Below, in pieces: positions 11,568-26,367 of a DNA stretch of 64,000 bases (position 1 is its first letter; each line of letters opens with the position of its first letter). The DNA comes from Odontesthes bonariensis (lineage: Eukaryota; Chordata; Actinopteri; Atheriniformes; Atherinopsidae): NCBI RefSeq assembly GCF_027942865.1, contig NC_134514.1, forward strand, positions 1,382,169-1,446,168, given 5' to 3'. Under the pieces are notes generated by a model. The model was given only the letters and a program-made list of their open reading frames with translations. It searched no databases and was not told the origin of the DNA. A program made the position numbers and the translations under genes.

Positions 11568-12995
11568 CTAGAAAGCTGCAAGCAGCTGTGAGCGGGACCG
11601 AGTGTGCGTACGTTGGGATGTGCGTACGTTGGGCATGCGCTGGACGCTGGGGCTTCAGCTCTGCCCACACGCACGATATCCTCTGCGTACGTACGAGCAC
11701 ATAAAAACCCCAATGCGGAGTGGTTTTATGAAAATTTCTAGGGGGCGCCACTGAGCCATTTAGCACCGCCCACACACAATACTCTTTACATACGTACGAG
11801 GTCGACAAGGCGGACGTGTGTACCAAGTTTCATGACTTTGCGATGATGATAAGGCTTTCAAATCACAAACGCCATCACACGATTTTCACCGCCTGAACAC
11901 GCCCACACCGTTCAGAGTTTGGAAAAGTTTCTCAAGATTTTTCTTCCCCCTTGCTAAAGAGTAATCTGGCCAAGTTTGGAGCTGTTACCATAAAATCTGT
12001 AGGAGGAGTTCGATCAAATGCGAGTTGTTGAAAAAAAAGAAGTTTCCGATCACCAGTAGGTGGCGCTGTAGGTGTATACCACTATCTTATATGTGCGCAT
12101 TCAGGCTGGGTCTAGCAATCACCGTATGAAGTTTGGGACAGATTGGATAATGTGTGTGGAAGTTATTAGCGACTTAATTCTTCATGACGAGTCATAACTT
12201 TGAGGCGTCGCCACGGCCACGCCCTTTGAGGTTTGAAAAAGTTTCTCCATGATTCTTTCCCCCCATGTCTTAAGAGTAAGCTGGCCAAGTTTGAAGTCTA
12301 TAGCAATAAATCTGTAGGACGAGTTCGATCAAATGCGAGGTGTGGATAAAAAAAGACATTTCCAACCACCAGCAGGTGGCGCTATAGGTGGATGTCACTA
12401 TGATAATATGTGTGCTTTCAGGCTGGGTCCAGCAATCACCGGTTGAACTTTGGGAAAGATTGGATTATGTATGTGGAAGTTATAAGCGACTTAATTTTTC
12501 GTGGCGAGTGATGGCGAGTTATCAAACTTTGAGGCGTCGCCACGGCCACGCCCTTTAAGTTTTGAAAAAGTTGGCCAATGAATTTTTCCCTCCATGTCTT
12601 AAGAGTAACCTGGCCAAGTTTCAAGTCTGTAGCATGAAATCTGTGGGACAAGTTCGATCTTGTGCAAGGCGTGGAATCGGTCAAAAATGGCACGAAAACG
12701 CACTTTCCATCCAAAATGGCCGCCTTCCTGTGGACGTGGCACATTGGCGGCATGAGACTTTTTTGTGCGTCTGGGCATGATGAATGAGTGTACCAAATTT
12801 CGTCGTCCTCCGCGAAACTAACCCCAATGCGGGCACCATTTTTAACCATCGTAGGGGGCGCTAAAGAGCCAATGAGCGACTCCCAAAAATATAAAGTTTA
12901 GATTCTTTCATGTCGTCGACTGGCAGGTGGCGCTTGCAAAATTTCCTAAGTTTTCGCATACCTTTTGCAAAGAATAAGAAAGAAAGAAAGAATAA
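11568..12995 (+). repeat. Array unit 5
   Basis: 1428 bp. Cores at 12053 (CCAGTAGG form) and 12369. The head is nearly identical to unit 4, suggesting a recent neighbour duplication. Confidence 0.9.
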
Positions 12996-15452
12996 CTAGA
13001 AAGCTGCAAGCAGCTGTGAGCGGGACCGAGGTGTGCGTACGTTGGGATATGCGCACGTTGGGGCATGCGCTGGACGCTGGAGCCGCAGCTCTGCCCACAC
13101 ACACGATACCCTCTGCGTACGTACGAGGACATAATAACTCCAATGCGGAGGGGTTTTTGAAAATTTCTAGGGGGCGCCACTGAGCCATTTTGCTCAGCCC
13201 ACACACGATACCCTTCACATACGAACGAGGTCATCAGGGTGGACGTGTGTGCCAAGTTTCATTAAGTTGCGATGATGATAAGGCTTTCAAATCACAATCG
13301 CCATCACACGATTGTCACCGCCTGGCCACGCCCACACCGTTCAGAGTTTGGAAAAGCTTCTCAAGAGTTTTCTTCCCCCCTAGCTTAAGAGTAACCTGGC
13401 CAAGTTTGAAGATTTTACCATGAAATATGTAGGAGGAGTTTGATCAAATGCGAGGTGTGAAAAAAAAAGATGTTTCCAACCACCAGCAGGTGGCGCTATG
13501 GGTGGATGTCGTTATGATAATATGTACGCGTTCAGGCTAGGTCCAGCATTCACCGTATGAAGTTTGGGACAGATTGAATAATGTATGTGGGAGTTATAAG
13601 CAACTTAATTTGTTGTGGCGAGTGATGGCGAGTCATAGAACTTTGAGGCGTCGCCACGCCCACGCCCTTTGAGGTTTGAAAAAGTTTCTCCATGAATTTT
13701 TCCCCCCATGTCTTAAGAGTAGCCTGGCCAAGTTTGAAGTCTGTAGCATTAAATCTGTAGGACAAGTTCGATCTTATACAAGGTGTAGAATCGGTCAAAA
13801 ATGGCACGAAAACGCACTTTCCATCCAAAATGGCCGACTTCCTGTGGACGTGGGACCATGGCGGCATGAGACTTTTTTGTGCGTCTGGGCATGATGAATG
13901 AGTGTACCGAATTTCGTCGTCCCACGCAAAACTAACCCCAATGTGTGGACCATTTTTAAGTACCCTAGGGGGCGCCACTGAGCCACTTTGCTCCGCCCAC
14001 ACACGATACCCTTCACATACGTACGAGGTGTTCAGGATGGACGTGTGTGCCAAGTTTCATGACGTTGTGATGATGATAAGGCTTTCAAATCACAAACACC
14101 ATCACACGTTTTTCACCGCCTGACCACGCCCGAATTGTTCAGAGTTTGGAAAAGTTTCTCCATGAATATTTGCCCCCATGTCTTAAGAGTAACCTGGCTA
14201 AGTTTGAAGCTTGTAGCATTAAATCTGTAGGAGGAGTTTTATAAAATGTGAGGTGTGGCAAAAAATGACATTTCCAACCACCAGCAGGTGGCGCTATAGG
14301 AGGATGTCACTATGATAATATGTACGCGTTCAGGCTGAGTCCAGCATTCACCGTGTGAAGTTTGGGACAGATTGGATAATGAGTGTGGAAGTTATAAGCG
14401 ACTTAATTCTTCATGGCGAGTCATAACTTTGAGGCGTCGCCACGGCCACGCCCTTTGAGGTTTGAAAAAGTTTCTCCATGACTCTTTCCCCCCATGTCTT
14501 AAGAGTAATCTGGCCAAGTTTGAAGCTTGTAGCATTAAATCTGTAGGACGAGTTCGATCAAATGCGAGATGTGGAAAAAAAGAGATGTTTCCGACCACCA
14601 GCAGGTGGCGCTATAGGTGGATGTCGTTATGATAATATGTACGCGTTCAAGCTGGGTCCAGCATTCACCGTATGAAGTTTGGGACAGATTGGATAATGTA
14701 TGTGGGAGTTATAAGCGACTTCATTTGTTGTGGCGAGTGATGGCGAGTCATCGAACTTTGAGGAGTTGCCACGCCCACGCCCTTTAAGTTTTGAAAAAGT
14801 TTCTCCATGAATTTCCCCCCCCATGTCTTAAGAGTAACCTGGCCAAGTTTGAAGTCTGTAGCATGAAATCTGTAGGACAAGTTCGATCTTAAGCAAGGCG
14901 TGGAATCGGCCAAAAATGGCACGAAAACGCACTTTCCATCCAAAATGGCCGCCTTCCTGTGTACGTGGGACCATGGCGGCCTGAGACTTTTTTGTGCGTC
15001 TTGGCATGATGAACGAGTGTACCGAATTTCGTCATCCCACGCGAAACTAATCCTATTGCGGGGACAATTTTTAACCATCATAGGGGGCGCTACAGAGTCA
15101 ATGAGCGACTACCAAAAATATAAAGTTTAGATTCTTTCATGTCGTCGACCGGCACGTGGCGCTCGCAAAATTTCCTGAGTTTTCGCATACCTTTTGCAAA
15201 GAATAAGAAAGAAAGAAAGAAAGAAAGAATAATAATAATAAACCTTACAGATACAATAGGGTCCTTGCAGTTTCACTGCTCGGTCCCTAATAATCCTTAC
15301 AGATACAATAGGGTCCTTGCAGTTTCACTGCTCGGTCCCTAATAAACCTTACAGATACAATAGGGTCCTTGCAGTTTCACTGCTCGGTCCCTAATAATGA
15401 TAAACCTTACAGATACAATAGGGTCCTTGCAGTTTCACTGCTCGGTCCCTAA
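12996..15452 (+). repeat. Array unit 6, fused double unit
   Basis: 2457 bp. At about 13965 an end block (ACCCCAATGTGTGGACC) joins straight into the middle of a head (TAGGGGGCGCCACTGAGCC) with no tail or CTAGAAAG start. It is a recombinant of two units. Cores at 13483, 14281 and 14598. It ends with four 51-bp spacer monomers. Confidence 0.9.
15241..15450 (+). repeat. 51-bp spacer monomers, four copies
   Basis: Four copies of a monomer running from AACCTTACAGATACAATAGG to CACTGCTCGGTCCCTAATAA, separated by short AAT runs. Further blocks: 16894-17100 (four), 21392-21440 (one), 30679-30780 (two), 33539-33760 (four). They occur only at unit junctions. Confidence 0.9.
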
Positions 15453-17100
15453 CTAGAAAGCTGCAAGCAGCTGTGAGCGGGACCGAGGTGTGCGTACGTT
15501 GGGATGTGCGTACGTTGGGCATGCGCTGGACGCTGGAGCTGCAGCTCTGCCCACACGCACGATACCCGCTGTGTACTTACGAGCACAGCATAACCCCAAT
15601 GCGGAGGGGTTTTTGAAAATTTCTAGGGGGCGCCCCTGAGCCATTTTTCTCCGCCCACACACGATACCCTTTACATACGTACGAGGTCGTCAGGGTGGAC
15701 GTGTGTACCAAGTTTCATTACCTTGAGATGATGATAAGGCTTTCAAATCACAAACGCCATCACACGATTTTCACCGCATGGCCACGCCCACACCGTTCAG
15801 AGTTTGGAAAAGTTTCTCCATGAATTGTTGCCTCCATGTCTTAAGAGTAACTTGGCTAAGTTTGAAGCTTGTAGCATTAAATCTGTGGGAGGAGTTTGAT
15901 AAAATGTGAGGTATGGAAAAAAAAGACGTTTCTGACCACCAGCAGGTGGCGCTGTTGGTGGATGTCACTATTTTATCTATGCGCGTTCAGGCTGGGTCCA
16001 GATATCACTGTATGAAGTTTGGGACAGATTGGATAATGTATGTGGAAGTTATAAGCGACTTAATTTTTCATGGCGAGTCATAACTTCAAGGCGTCGCCAC
16101 GGCCACGCCCTTTGAGGTTTGAAAAAGTTTCTCCATGACTCTTTCCCCCCATGTCTTAAGAGTAATCTGGCCAAGTTTGAAGCTTGTAGTATTAAATCTG
16201 TAGGACGAGTTCGATCAAATGCGAGATGTGGAAAAAAAGAGATGTTTCCGACCACCAGCAGGTGGCGCTATAGGTAGATGTCACTATGATAATATGTACG
16301 CGTTCAGGCTGGGTCCAGCATTCACCGTATGAAGTTTGGGACAGATTGGATAATGTATGTGGGAGTTATAAGCGACTTAATTTGTTGTGGCGAGTGATGG
16401 CGAGTCATTGAACTTTGAGGAGTTGCCACGCCCACGCCCTTTAAGTTTTGAAAGAGTTTCTCCATGAATTTTTCCCCCCATGTCTTAAGAGTAACCTGGC
16501 CAAGTTTGAAGTCTGTAGCATGAAATTTGTAGGACAAGTTCGATCTTATGCAAGGCGTGGAATCGGTCAAAAATGGCACGAAAACGCACTTTCCATCCAA
16601 AATGGCCGCCTTCCTGTGTACGTGGGACCATGGCAGCATGAGTCTTTTTTGTGCGTCTGGGCATGGTGAATGAGTGTACCGAATTTCATTGTCCTACGCG
16701 AAACTAACCCCATTGCGGGCACCATTTTTAAGCATCGTAGGGGGCGCTACAGAGCCAATGAGCAACTCCCAAAGATATAATGTTTAGATTCTTTCATGTC
16801 GTCGACCGGCATGTGGCGCTCGCAAAATTTCCTGAGTTTTCGCATACCTTTTGCAAAGAATAAGAAAGAAAGAAAGAAAGAATAATAATAATAAACCTTA
16901 CAGATACAATAGGGTCCTTGCAGTTTCACTGCTCGGTCCCTAATAATAAACCTTACAGATACAATAGGGTCCTTGCAGTTTCACTGCTCGGTCCCTAATA
17001 AACCTTACAGATACAATAGGGTCCTTGCAGTTTCACTGCTCGGTCCCTAATAAACCTTACAGATACAATAGGGTCCTTGCAGTTCCTGCTCGGTCCCTAA
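15453..17100 (+). repeat. Array unit 7
   Basis: 1648 bp including four spacer monomers at its right end. Cores at 15939 and 16255. Head type CCGCTGTGTACTTACGAGC, shared with units 12, 15 and 18. Confidence 0.9.
16894..17100 (+). repeat. 51-bp spacer monomers, four copies
   Basis: The last copy has lost a few bases (GCAGTTCCTGCTCGG). The next unit head starts directly after it. Confidence 0.88.
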
Positions 17101-18532
17101 CTAGAAAGCTGCAAGCAGCTGTGAGCGGGACCGAGTGTGCGTACGTTGGGATGTGCGCACGTTGGGCATGCGCTGGACGCCGTAGTCGCGCAGCTCTGCC
17201 CACACGCACGATTCCCATTGCGTACGTACGAGCACACAGTAACCCCAATGCATAGGGGTTTTTGAAAATTTCTAGGGGGCGCCACTGAGCCATTTTTCTC
17301 CGCCCACACACGATACCCTTTACATACGTACGAGGTCGTCAGGGTGGACGTGTGTACCAAGTTTCATGACCTTGAGATGATGATAAGGCTTTCAAATCAC
17401 AAACGCCATCACACGATTTTCACCGCATGGCCACGCCCACACCAATCAGAGTTTGGAAACGTTTCTCCATGAATTGTTGCCTCCATGTCTTAAGAGTAAC
17501 CTGGCTAAGTTTGAAGCTTGTAGCATTAAATCTGTGGGAGGAGTTTGACAAAATGTGAGGTGTGGAAAAAAAAGACGTTTCTGACCACCAGCAGGTGGCG
17601 CTGTAGGTGGCTGTCACTATTTTATGTATGCGCGTTCAGGCTGGGTCCAGATATCACCGTATGAAGTTTGGGACAGATTGGATAATGTATGTAGGAGTTA
17701 TAAGCGACTTAATTTTTCATGGCGAGTCATAAATTTGAGGCATCGCCACGGCCACGCCCTTTGAGGTTTGAAAAAGTTTCTCCATGAATTTTTCCCCCCA
17801 TGTCTTAAGAGTAACCTGGCCAAGTTTGAAGGTTTTTGCATCAATTATGTAGGAGGAGTTTGATCAAATGCGAGGTGTGGAAAAAAAAAGATGTTTCCAA
17901 CCACCAGCAGGTGGCGCTATAGGTGGATGTCACTATGTTATAAGTGCGCGTTCCGGCTGGGTCCAGCATTCACCGTATGAAGTTTGGGACAGATTGGAAA
18001 ATGTATGTGGGAGTTATAAGCGACTTAATTTTTTGTGGCGAGTGATGGCGAGTCATCAAACTTTGAGGCGTCGCCACGGCCACGCCCTTTAAGTTTTGAA
18101 AAAGTTTTCCCATGAATTTTACCCCCCATGTCTTAAGAGTAACCTGGCCAAGTTTGAAGTCTGTAGCATAAAATCTGTAGAACAAGTTCGATCTTAAGCA
18201 AGGCGTGGAATTGGTCAAAAATGGCACGAAAAGGCACTTTCCATTCAAAATGGCCGCCATGCTGTAGGCGTGGGACCATGGCGGCAAGAGACTTTTTTGT
18301 GCGTCTGGGCATGATGAATGAGTGTACCGAATTTCATTGTCCTACGCGAAACTAACCCCAATGCGGGCACCATTTTTAAGCATTGTAGGGGGCGCTACAG
18401 AGTCATTGAGCGACTCCCAAAAATATAAAGTTTAGATTCTTTCATGTCGTCGACTGGCAGGTGGTGCTCGCAAAATTTCCTGAGTTTTCGCATACCTTTT
18501 GCAAAGAATAAGAATAATAAAAATAAAAATAA
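17101..18532 (+). repeat. Array unit 8
   Basis: 1432 bp. Cores at 17588 and 17904. Head type GATTCCCATTGCGTACG as in units 3, 11 and 14. Confidence 0.9.
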
Positions 18533-19955
18533 CTAGAAAGCTGCAAGCAGCTGTGAGCGGGACCGAGGTGTGCGTACGTTGGGATGTACGCATGTTGGGG
18601 CATGCGCTGGACGCTTGAGCTGCAGCTCTGCCCACACGCACGATACCCTCTGCATACTTACAAGCGCATAAAAACCCAAATGCGGAGGGGTTTTTGAAAA
18701 TTTCTAGGGGGCGCCACTGAGCCATTTTGCTCCGCCCACACACAATAGCCTTTACATACGTACGAGGTCATCAGGGTGGACGTGTGTGCCAAGTTTCATG
18801 ACCTTGCGATCATGATAAGGCTTTCAAATCACAAACGCCATCACACGATTTTCACCGCCTGGCCACGCCCACACCATTCTGAGTTTGGAAAAGTTTCTCC
18901 ATGAATTTTTCCCCCCATGTCTTAAGAGTAACCTGGCCAAGTTTGAAGCCTGTAGCATTAAATCTGTAGGAGGAGTTTGAGGTGTGGAAAAAAAAGACGT
19001 TTCCAACCCCCATCAGGTGGCGCTGTAGGTGTTTATTACTGTTTTATATGTGCGCATTCAGGCTGGGTCCAGCAATCACCGTATGAAGTTTGGGACAGAT
19101 TGGATAATGTATGTGGAAGTTATAAGCAAATTCATTTTTCATGGCGAGTCATAAATTTGAGGCGTGGCCACGGCCACGCCCTTTGAGGTTTGAAAAAGTT
19201 TCTCCATGAATTTTTTCCCCCCATGTCTTAGGAGTAACCTGGCCAAGTTTGAAGTGTGTAGCATTAAATCTGTAGGACAAGTTCGATCAAATGCGAGGTG
19301 TGGGAAAAAAAAGACGTTTCCGACCACCAGCAGGTGGCGCTGTAGGTTGATGTCACTATGTTATATGTGCGCGTTCAGGCTGCGTCCAGCATTCACCGTA
19401 TGAAGTTTGGGACAGATTGGATAATGTATGTGGGAGTTACAAGCGACTTCATTTTTCGTGGCGAGTGATGGCGAGTCATCAAACTTTGAGGCGTCGCCAC
19501 GGCCACGCCCTTTAAGTTTTGAAAAAGTTTCTCCATGAATTTTCCCCCCCATGTCTGAAGAGTAACCTGGCCAAGTTTGAAGTGTGTAGCATTAAATCTG
19601 TAGGACAAGTTCGATCATAAGCAAGGCTTGGAATCGGTCAAAAATGGCACGAAAACGCACATTCCATCCAAAATGGCCGCCTTCCTGTGTACATGGGACC
19701 ATAACGGCATGAGACTTTTTTGTGCGTCTGGGCATGATGAATGAGTGTACCGACTTTCGTCGTCCCAAGCGAAACTAATCCTATTAAGGGGTTCATTTTT
19801 ATGCATCGTAGGGGGCGCTACAGAGCCAATGAGCAACTCCCAAAGATATAATGTTTAGATTCTTTCATGTCGTCGACTGGCACGTGGCGCTTGCAAAATT
19901 TCCTGAGTTTTCGCATACCTTTTGCAAAGAATAAGAATAATAATAATAATAATAA
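18533..19955 (+). repeat. Array unit 9
   Basis: 1423 bp. One-mismatch core CCATCAGG at 19010 and exact core at 19327. The head shares GACGCTTGAGCTGCAGC with unit 16. Confidence 0.9.
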
Positions 19956-21441
19956 CTAGAAAGCTGCAAGCAGCTGTGAGCGGGACCGAGGTGTGCGTAC
20001 GTTGGATGTGCGCACGTTGGGGCATGCGCTGGATGCCGTAGTCGCGCAGCTCTGCCCACACGCACGATACCCTCTGCGTACGTACGAGCACATAATAACC
20101 CCAATGCGGAGGGGTTTTTGAAATTTTCTAGGGGGCGCCACTGAGCCATTTTGCTCCACCCACACACAATACCCTTTACATACGTACGAGGTCGTCAGGG
20201 TGGACGTGTGTGCCAAGTTTCATGACTTTACAATGATGATAAGGCTTTCATATTACAAACGCCATCACACGATTTTCACCTCTGGCCACGCCCACACCGT
20301 TCAGAGTTTGGAAAAGTTTCTCCATGAAGTTTTGCCCTCATGTCTTAAGAGTAACCTGGCCAAGTTTGAAGTTTTTAGCATGAAATATGTAGGAGGAGTT
20401 TGATCAAATAAGAGGCCTGGAAAAAAATGAAGATTCCAACCACCATTAGGTGGCGCTGTAGGTGGATATCACTTTTTTGTATGTGCACATTCAGGCTGGG
20501 TCCAGCATTCACCGTATGAAGTTTGGGACAGATTGGATAATGTATGTGGGAGTTATAAGCGACTTAATTTTTTATGGCGCGTCATAAATTTGAGGTGTCA
20601 CCACGGCCATGCCCTTTAAGTTTTGAAAAAGTTGGCCAATGATTTTTTCGGCCCATGTCTTAAGAGCAACCTGGCCAAGTTTGAAGGTTTTTGTATTAAA
20701 TATGTAGGAGGAGTTCGATCAAATGCGAGGTGTGGAAAAAAAAAGACATTTCCAACCACCAGCAGGTGGCGCTATAGGTGGATGTCACTATTTTATATGT
20801 GAGCTTTCAGTCTGGGTCCAGCATTCACCGTATGAAGTTTGGGACAGATTGGATAATATATGTGGGAGTTATAAGCGACTTCATTTTTCGTGGCGAGTGA
20901 TGGCGAGTCATCGAACTTTGAGGCGTCGCCACGGCCACGCCCTTTAAGTTTTGAAAAAGTTGGCCAATCAATTTTTCCCTCCATGTCTTAAGAGTAACCT
21001 GGCCAAGTTTCAAGTCTGTAGCATTAAATCTGTAGGACAAGTTCGATCTTAAGCAAGGCGTGGAATCGGTCAAAAATGGCACGAAAACGCACTTTCCATC
21101 CAAAATGGCCGCCTTCCTGTGTACGTGGGACCATGGCGGCAAGAGACCTTTTTGTGCGTCTGGGCATGATGAATGAGTGTACAAAATTTCGTCGTCCCAC
21201 GCGAAACTAATCCTATTGCGGGGACCATTTTTAAGCATCATAGGGGGCGCTACAGAGTCAATGAGCGACTCCCAAAAACATAAATTTTAGATTCTTTCAT
21301 GTCGTCGACTGGCAGGTGGCGCTCGCAAAATTTCCTGAGTTTTCGCATACCTTTTGCAAAGAATAAGAAAGAAAGAATAATAATAATAATAAACCTTACA
21401 GATACAATAGGGTCCTTGCAGTTTCACTGCTCGGTCCCTAA
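19956..21441 (+). repeat. Array unit 10
   Basis: 1486 bp including one spacer monomer. Core variant at 20443 and exact core at 20759. Confidence 0.9.
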
Positions 21442-23187
21442 CTAGAAAGCTGCAAGCAGCTGTGAGCGGGACCGAGTGTGCGTACGTTGGGATGTGCGCA
21501 CGTTGGGCATGCGCTGGACGCCGTAGTCGCGCAGCTCTACCCACACGCACGATTCCCATTGCGTACGTACGAGCACACAATAACCCCAATGCATAGGGGT
21601 TTTTGAAAATTTCTAGGGGGCGCCACTGAGCCATTTTGCTCCGCCCACACACAATACCCTTTACATACGTACGAGGTCGTCAGGGTGGACGTGAGTACCA
21701 AGTTTCATGACTTTGCGATGATGATAAGGCTTTCATATTGCAAACGCCATCACACGATTTTCACCTCTGGCCACTCCCACACCGTTCAGAGTTTGGAAAA
21801 GTTTCTCCATGAAGTTTTGCCCTCATGTCTTAAGAGTAACCTGGCCAAGTTTGAAGATTTTAGCATGAAATATGTAGTAGGAGTTTGATCAAATAAGAGG
21901 TGTGGAAAAAAATGAAGCTTCCAACCACCATTAGGTGGCGCTGTAGGTGGATATCACTTTTTTATATGTGCACGTTCAGGCTGGGTCCAGCATTCACCGT
22001 ATGAAGTTTGGGACAGATTGGATAATGTATGTGGGAGTTATAAGCGACTTAATTTTTTATGGCGCGTCATAAATTTGAGGCGTCGCCACGGCCACGCCCT
22101 TTGAGGTTTGAAAAAGTTGGCCAATGATTTTTTCCCCCCATGTCTTAAGAGTAACCTGGCCAAGTTTGAAGCTTGTAGCATGAAATCTGTAGGAGGAGTT
22201 TGATCAAATAAGAGGTGTGGAAAAAAAAAGAAATTTCCAACCACCAGCAGGTGGCGCTGTAGGTGGATATCACTTTTTTGTATATACACATTCAGGCTGG
22301 GTCCAGCAGTTACCGTATGAAGTTTGGGACAGATTGGATAATGTTTGTGGGAGTTATAAGCGACTTGATTTTTTATGGCGAGTCATGAATTTGAGGTGTC
22401 GCCACGGCCACGCCCTTTAAGTTTTGAAAAAGTTGGCCAATGATTTTTTCGGCCCATGTCTTAAGAGCAACCTGGCCAAGTTTGAAGGTTTTTGCATTAA
22501 ATATGTAGGAGGAGTTCGATCAAATGCGAGGTGTGGAAAAAAAAAGACATTTCCATCCACCAGCAGGTGGCGCTATAGGTGGATGTCACTATTTTATATG
22601 TGAGCTTTCAGTCTGGGTCCAGCATTCACCGTATGACGTTTGGAACAGATTGGATAATGTATGTGGGAGTTATAAGCGACTTCATTTTTCGTGGCGAGTG
22701 ATGGCGAGTCATCAAACTTTGAGGCGTCGCCACGGCCACGCCCTTTAAGTTTTGAAAAAGTTGGCCAATGAATTTTTCACCCAATGTCTTAAGAGTAACC
22801 TGGCCAAGTTTGAAGTCTGTAGCATTAAATCTGTAGGACAAGTTCGATCTTATACAAGGTGTGGAATCGGTAAAAAATGGCACGAAAACGCACTTTCCAT
22901 CCAAAATGGCCGACTTCCTGTGGACGTGGGACCATGGCGGCCTGAGACTTTTTTGTGCGTCTTGGCATGATGAATGAGTGTACCGAATTTCGTCGTCCCA
23001 CGCGAAACTAATCCTATTGCGGGGACAATTTTTAAGCATCGTAGGGGGCGCTACAGAGCCAATGAGCGACTCCCAAAAATATAAAGTTTAGATTCTTTCA
23101 TGTCGTCGACTGGCAGGTGGTGCTCGCAAAATTTCCTGAGTTTTCGCATACCTTTTGCAAAGAATAAGAAAGAAAGAATAATAATAA
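21442..23187 (+). repeat. Array unit 11, one extra 316-bp repeat
   Basis: 1746 bp, which is the modal unit plus one internal repeat. Core variant at 21928 and exact cores at 22244 and 22560, each 316 bp apart. Confidence 0.9.
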
Positions 23188-24928
23188 CTAGAAAGCTGCA
23201 AGCAGCTGTGAGCGGGACCGAGGTGTGCGTACGTTGGGATGTGCGTACGTTGGGCATGCGCTGGACGCTGGAGCTGCAGCTCTGCCCACACGCACGATAC
23301 CCGCTGTGTACTTACGAGCACAGCATAACCCCAATGCGGAGGGGTTTTTGAAAATTTCTAGGGGGCGCCACTGAGCCATTTTTCTCCGCCCACACACGAT
23401 ACCCTTTACATACGTACGAGGTCGTCAGGGTGGACGTGTGTACCAAGTTTCATTACCTTGAGATGATGATAAGGCTTTCAAATCACAAACGCCATCACAC
23501 GATTTTCACCGCATGGCCACGCCCACACCGTTCAGAGTTTGGAAAAGTTTCTCCATGAATTGTTGCCTCCATGTCTTAAGAGTAACTTGGCTAAGTTTGA
23601 AGCTTGTAGCATTAAATCTGTGGGAGGAGTTTGATAAAATGTGAGGTATGGAAAAAAAAGACGTTTCTGACCACCAGCAGGTGGCGCTGTTGGTGGATGT
23701 CACTATTTTATCTATGCGCGTTCAGGCTGGGTCCAGATATAACCGTATGAAGTTTGGGACAGATTGGATAATGTATGTGGAAGTTATAAGCGACTTAATT
23801 TTTCATGGCGAGTCATAACTTCAAGGCGTCGCCACGGCCACGCCCTTTGAGGTTTGAAAAAGTTTCTCCATGACTCTTTCCCCCCATGTCTTAAGAGTAA
23901 TCTGGCCAAGTTTGAAGCTTGTAGTATTAAATCTGTAGGACGAGTTCGATCAAATGCGAGATGTGGAAAAAAAGAGATGTTTCCGACCACCAGCAGGTGG
24001 CGCTATAGGTAGATGTCACTATGATAATATGTACGCGTTCAGGCTGGGTCCAGCATTCACCGTATGAAGTTTGGGACAGATTGGATAATGAGTGTGGAAA
24101 TTATAAGCGACTTAATTCTTCATGGCGAGTCATAACTTTGAGGCGTCGCCACGGCCACGCCCTTTGAGGTTTGAAAAAGTTTCTCCATGACTCTTTCCCC
24201 CCATGTCTTAAGAGTAATCTGGTCAAGTTTGAAGCTTGTAGCATTAAATCTGTAGGACGAGTTCGATCAAATGCGAGATGTGGAAAAAAAGAGATGTTTC
24301 CAACCCCCAGCAGGTGGCGCTATAGGTGGATGTCGTTATGATAATATGTACGCGTTCAGGCTGGGTCCAGCATTCACCGAATGAAGTTTGGGACAGATTA
24401 AATAATGTATGTGGGAGTTATAAGCGACTTCATTTTTTGTGGCGAGTGATGGCGAGTCATCGAACTTTGAGGAGTTGCCACGCCCACGCCCTTTAAGTTT
24501 TGAAAAAGTTTCTCCATGAATTTCCCCCCCCATGTCTTAAGAGTAACCTGGCCAAGTTTGAAGTCTGTAGCATTAAATCTGTGGGACAAGTTCGATCTTA
24601 AGCAAGGCGTGGAATCGGTCAAAAATGGCACGAAAACGCACTTTCCATTCAAAATGGCCGCCATGCTGTAGGCGTGGGACCATGGCGGCGAGAGACTTTT
24701 TTGTGCGTCTGGGCATGATGAATGAGTGTACCGAATTTCATTGTCCTACGCGACACTAACCCAATTGCGGGCACCATTTTTAAGCATTGTAGGGGGCGCT
24801 ACAGAGTCAATGAGCAACTTCCAAAAATATAAAGTTTAGATTCTTTCATGTCGTCGACTGGCAGGTGGCGCTCGCAAAATTTCCTGAGTTTTCGCATACC
24901 TTTTGCAAAGAATAAGAAAGAATAATAA
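23188..24928 (+). repeat. Array unit 12, one extra 316-bp repeat
   Basis: 1741 bp with cores at 23674, 23990 and 24307. Its first ~850 bp is almost identical to unit 7. Confidence 0.9.
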
Positions 24929-26367
24929 CTAGAAAGCTGCAAGCAGCTGTGAGCGGGACCGAGTGTGCGTACGTTTGGATGTGCGTACGTTGGGGCATGC
25001 GCTGGACGCTGGGGCTGTAGCTCTGCCCACACGCACGATATCCTCTGCGTACTTACGAGCACATAATAACCCCAATGCGGAGGGGTTTTATGAAAATTTC
25101 TAGGGGGCGCCACTGAGCCATTTAGCACCGCCCACACACAATACTCTTTACATACGTACGAGGTCGACAAGGCGGACGTGTGTGCCAAGTTTCATGACTT
25201 TGCGATGATGATAAGGCTTTCAAATCACAAACGCCATCAAAATATTTTCACCGCCTGAACACGCCCACACCGTTCAGAGTTTGGAAAAGTTTCTCAAGAT
25301 TTTTCTTCCCCCCTAGCTAAAGAGTAATCTGGCCAAGTTTGGAGCTGTTACCATAAAATCTGTAGGAGGAGTTCGATCAAATGCGAGTTGTTGAAAAAAA
25401 AGACGTTTCCGATCACCAGTAGGTGGCGCTGTAGGTGGATGTCACTATTTTATAGGTGCGCGTTCAGGCTGGGTCCAGCAATCACAGTTTGAACTTTGGG
25501 AAAGATTGGATAATATATGTGGGAGTTTTAAGCGACTTAATTTTTTATGGCGCGTCATAAATTTGAGGTGTCGCCGCGGCCACGCCCTTTAAGTTTTGAA
25601 AAAGTTGGCCAATGATTTTTTCGGCCCATGTCTTAAGAGCAACCTGGCCAAGTTTGAAGGTTTTTGCATTAAATATGTAGGAGGAGTTCGATCAAATGCG
25701 AGGTGTGGAAAAAAAAAGACATTTCCAACCACCAGCAGGTGGCGCTATAGGTGGATGTCACTATTTTATATGTGAGCTTTCAGTCTGGGTCCAGCATTCA
25801 CCGTATGAAGTTTGGGACAGATTGGATAATATATGTGGGAGTTTTAAGCGACTTCATTTTTCGTGGCGAGTGATGGCGAGTCATCAAACTTTGAGGCGTC
25901 GCCACGGCCACGCCCTTTAAGTTTTGAAAAAGTTGGCCAATGAATTTTTCCCTCCATGTCTTAAGAGTAACCTGGCCAAGTTTGAAGTCTGTATCGTTAA
26001 ATCTGTAGGACAAGTTCGATCTTATGCAAGGCGTGGAATCGGTCAAAAATGGCACGAAAATGCACTTTCCATCCAAAATGGCCGCCTTCCTGTGGACGTG
26101 GGACCATGGCAGCATGAGACTTTTTTGTGCGTCTTGGCATGATGAATGAGTGTACCGAATTTCGTCGTCCCACGCGAAACTAATCCTATTGCGGGGACAA
26201 TTTTTAAGCATCATAGGGGGCGCTACAGAGCCAATAAGCGACTCCCAAAAATATAAAGTTTAGATTCTTTCATGTCGTCGACCGGCACGTGGCGCTCGCA
26301 AAATTTCCTGAGTTTTCGCATACCTTTTGCAAAGAATAAGAAAGAAAGAAAGAAAGAATAATAATAA
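24929..26367 (+). repeat. Array unit 13
   Basis: 1439 bp. Cores at 25416 (CCAGTAGG form) and 25732. The head and first repeat match unit 5. Confidence 0.9.
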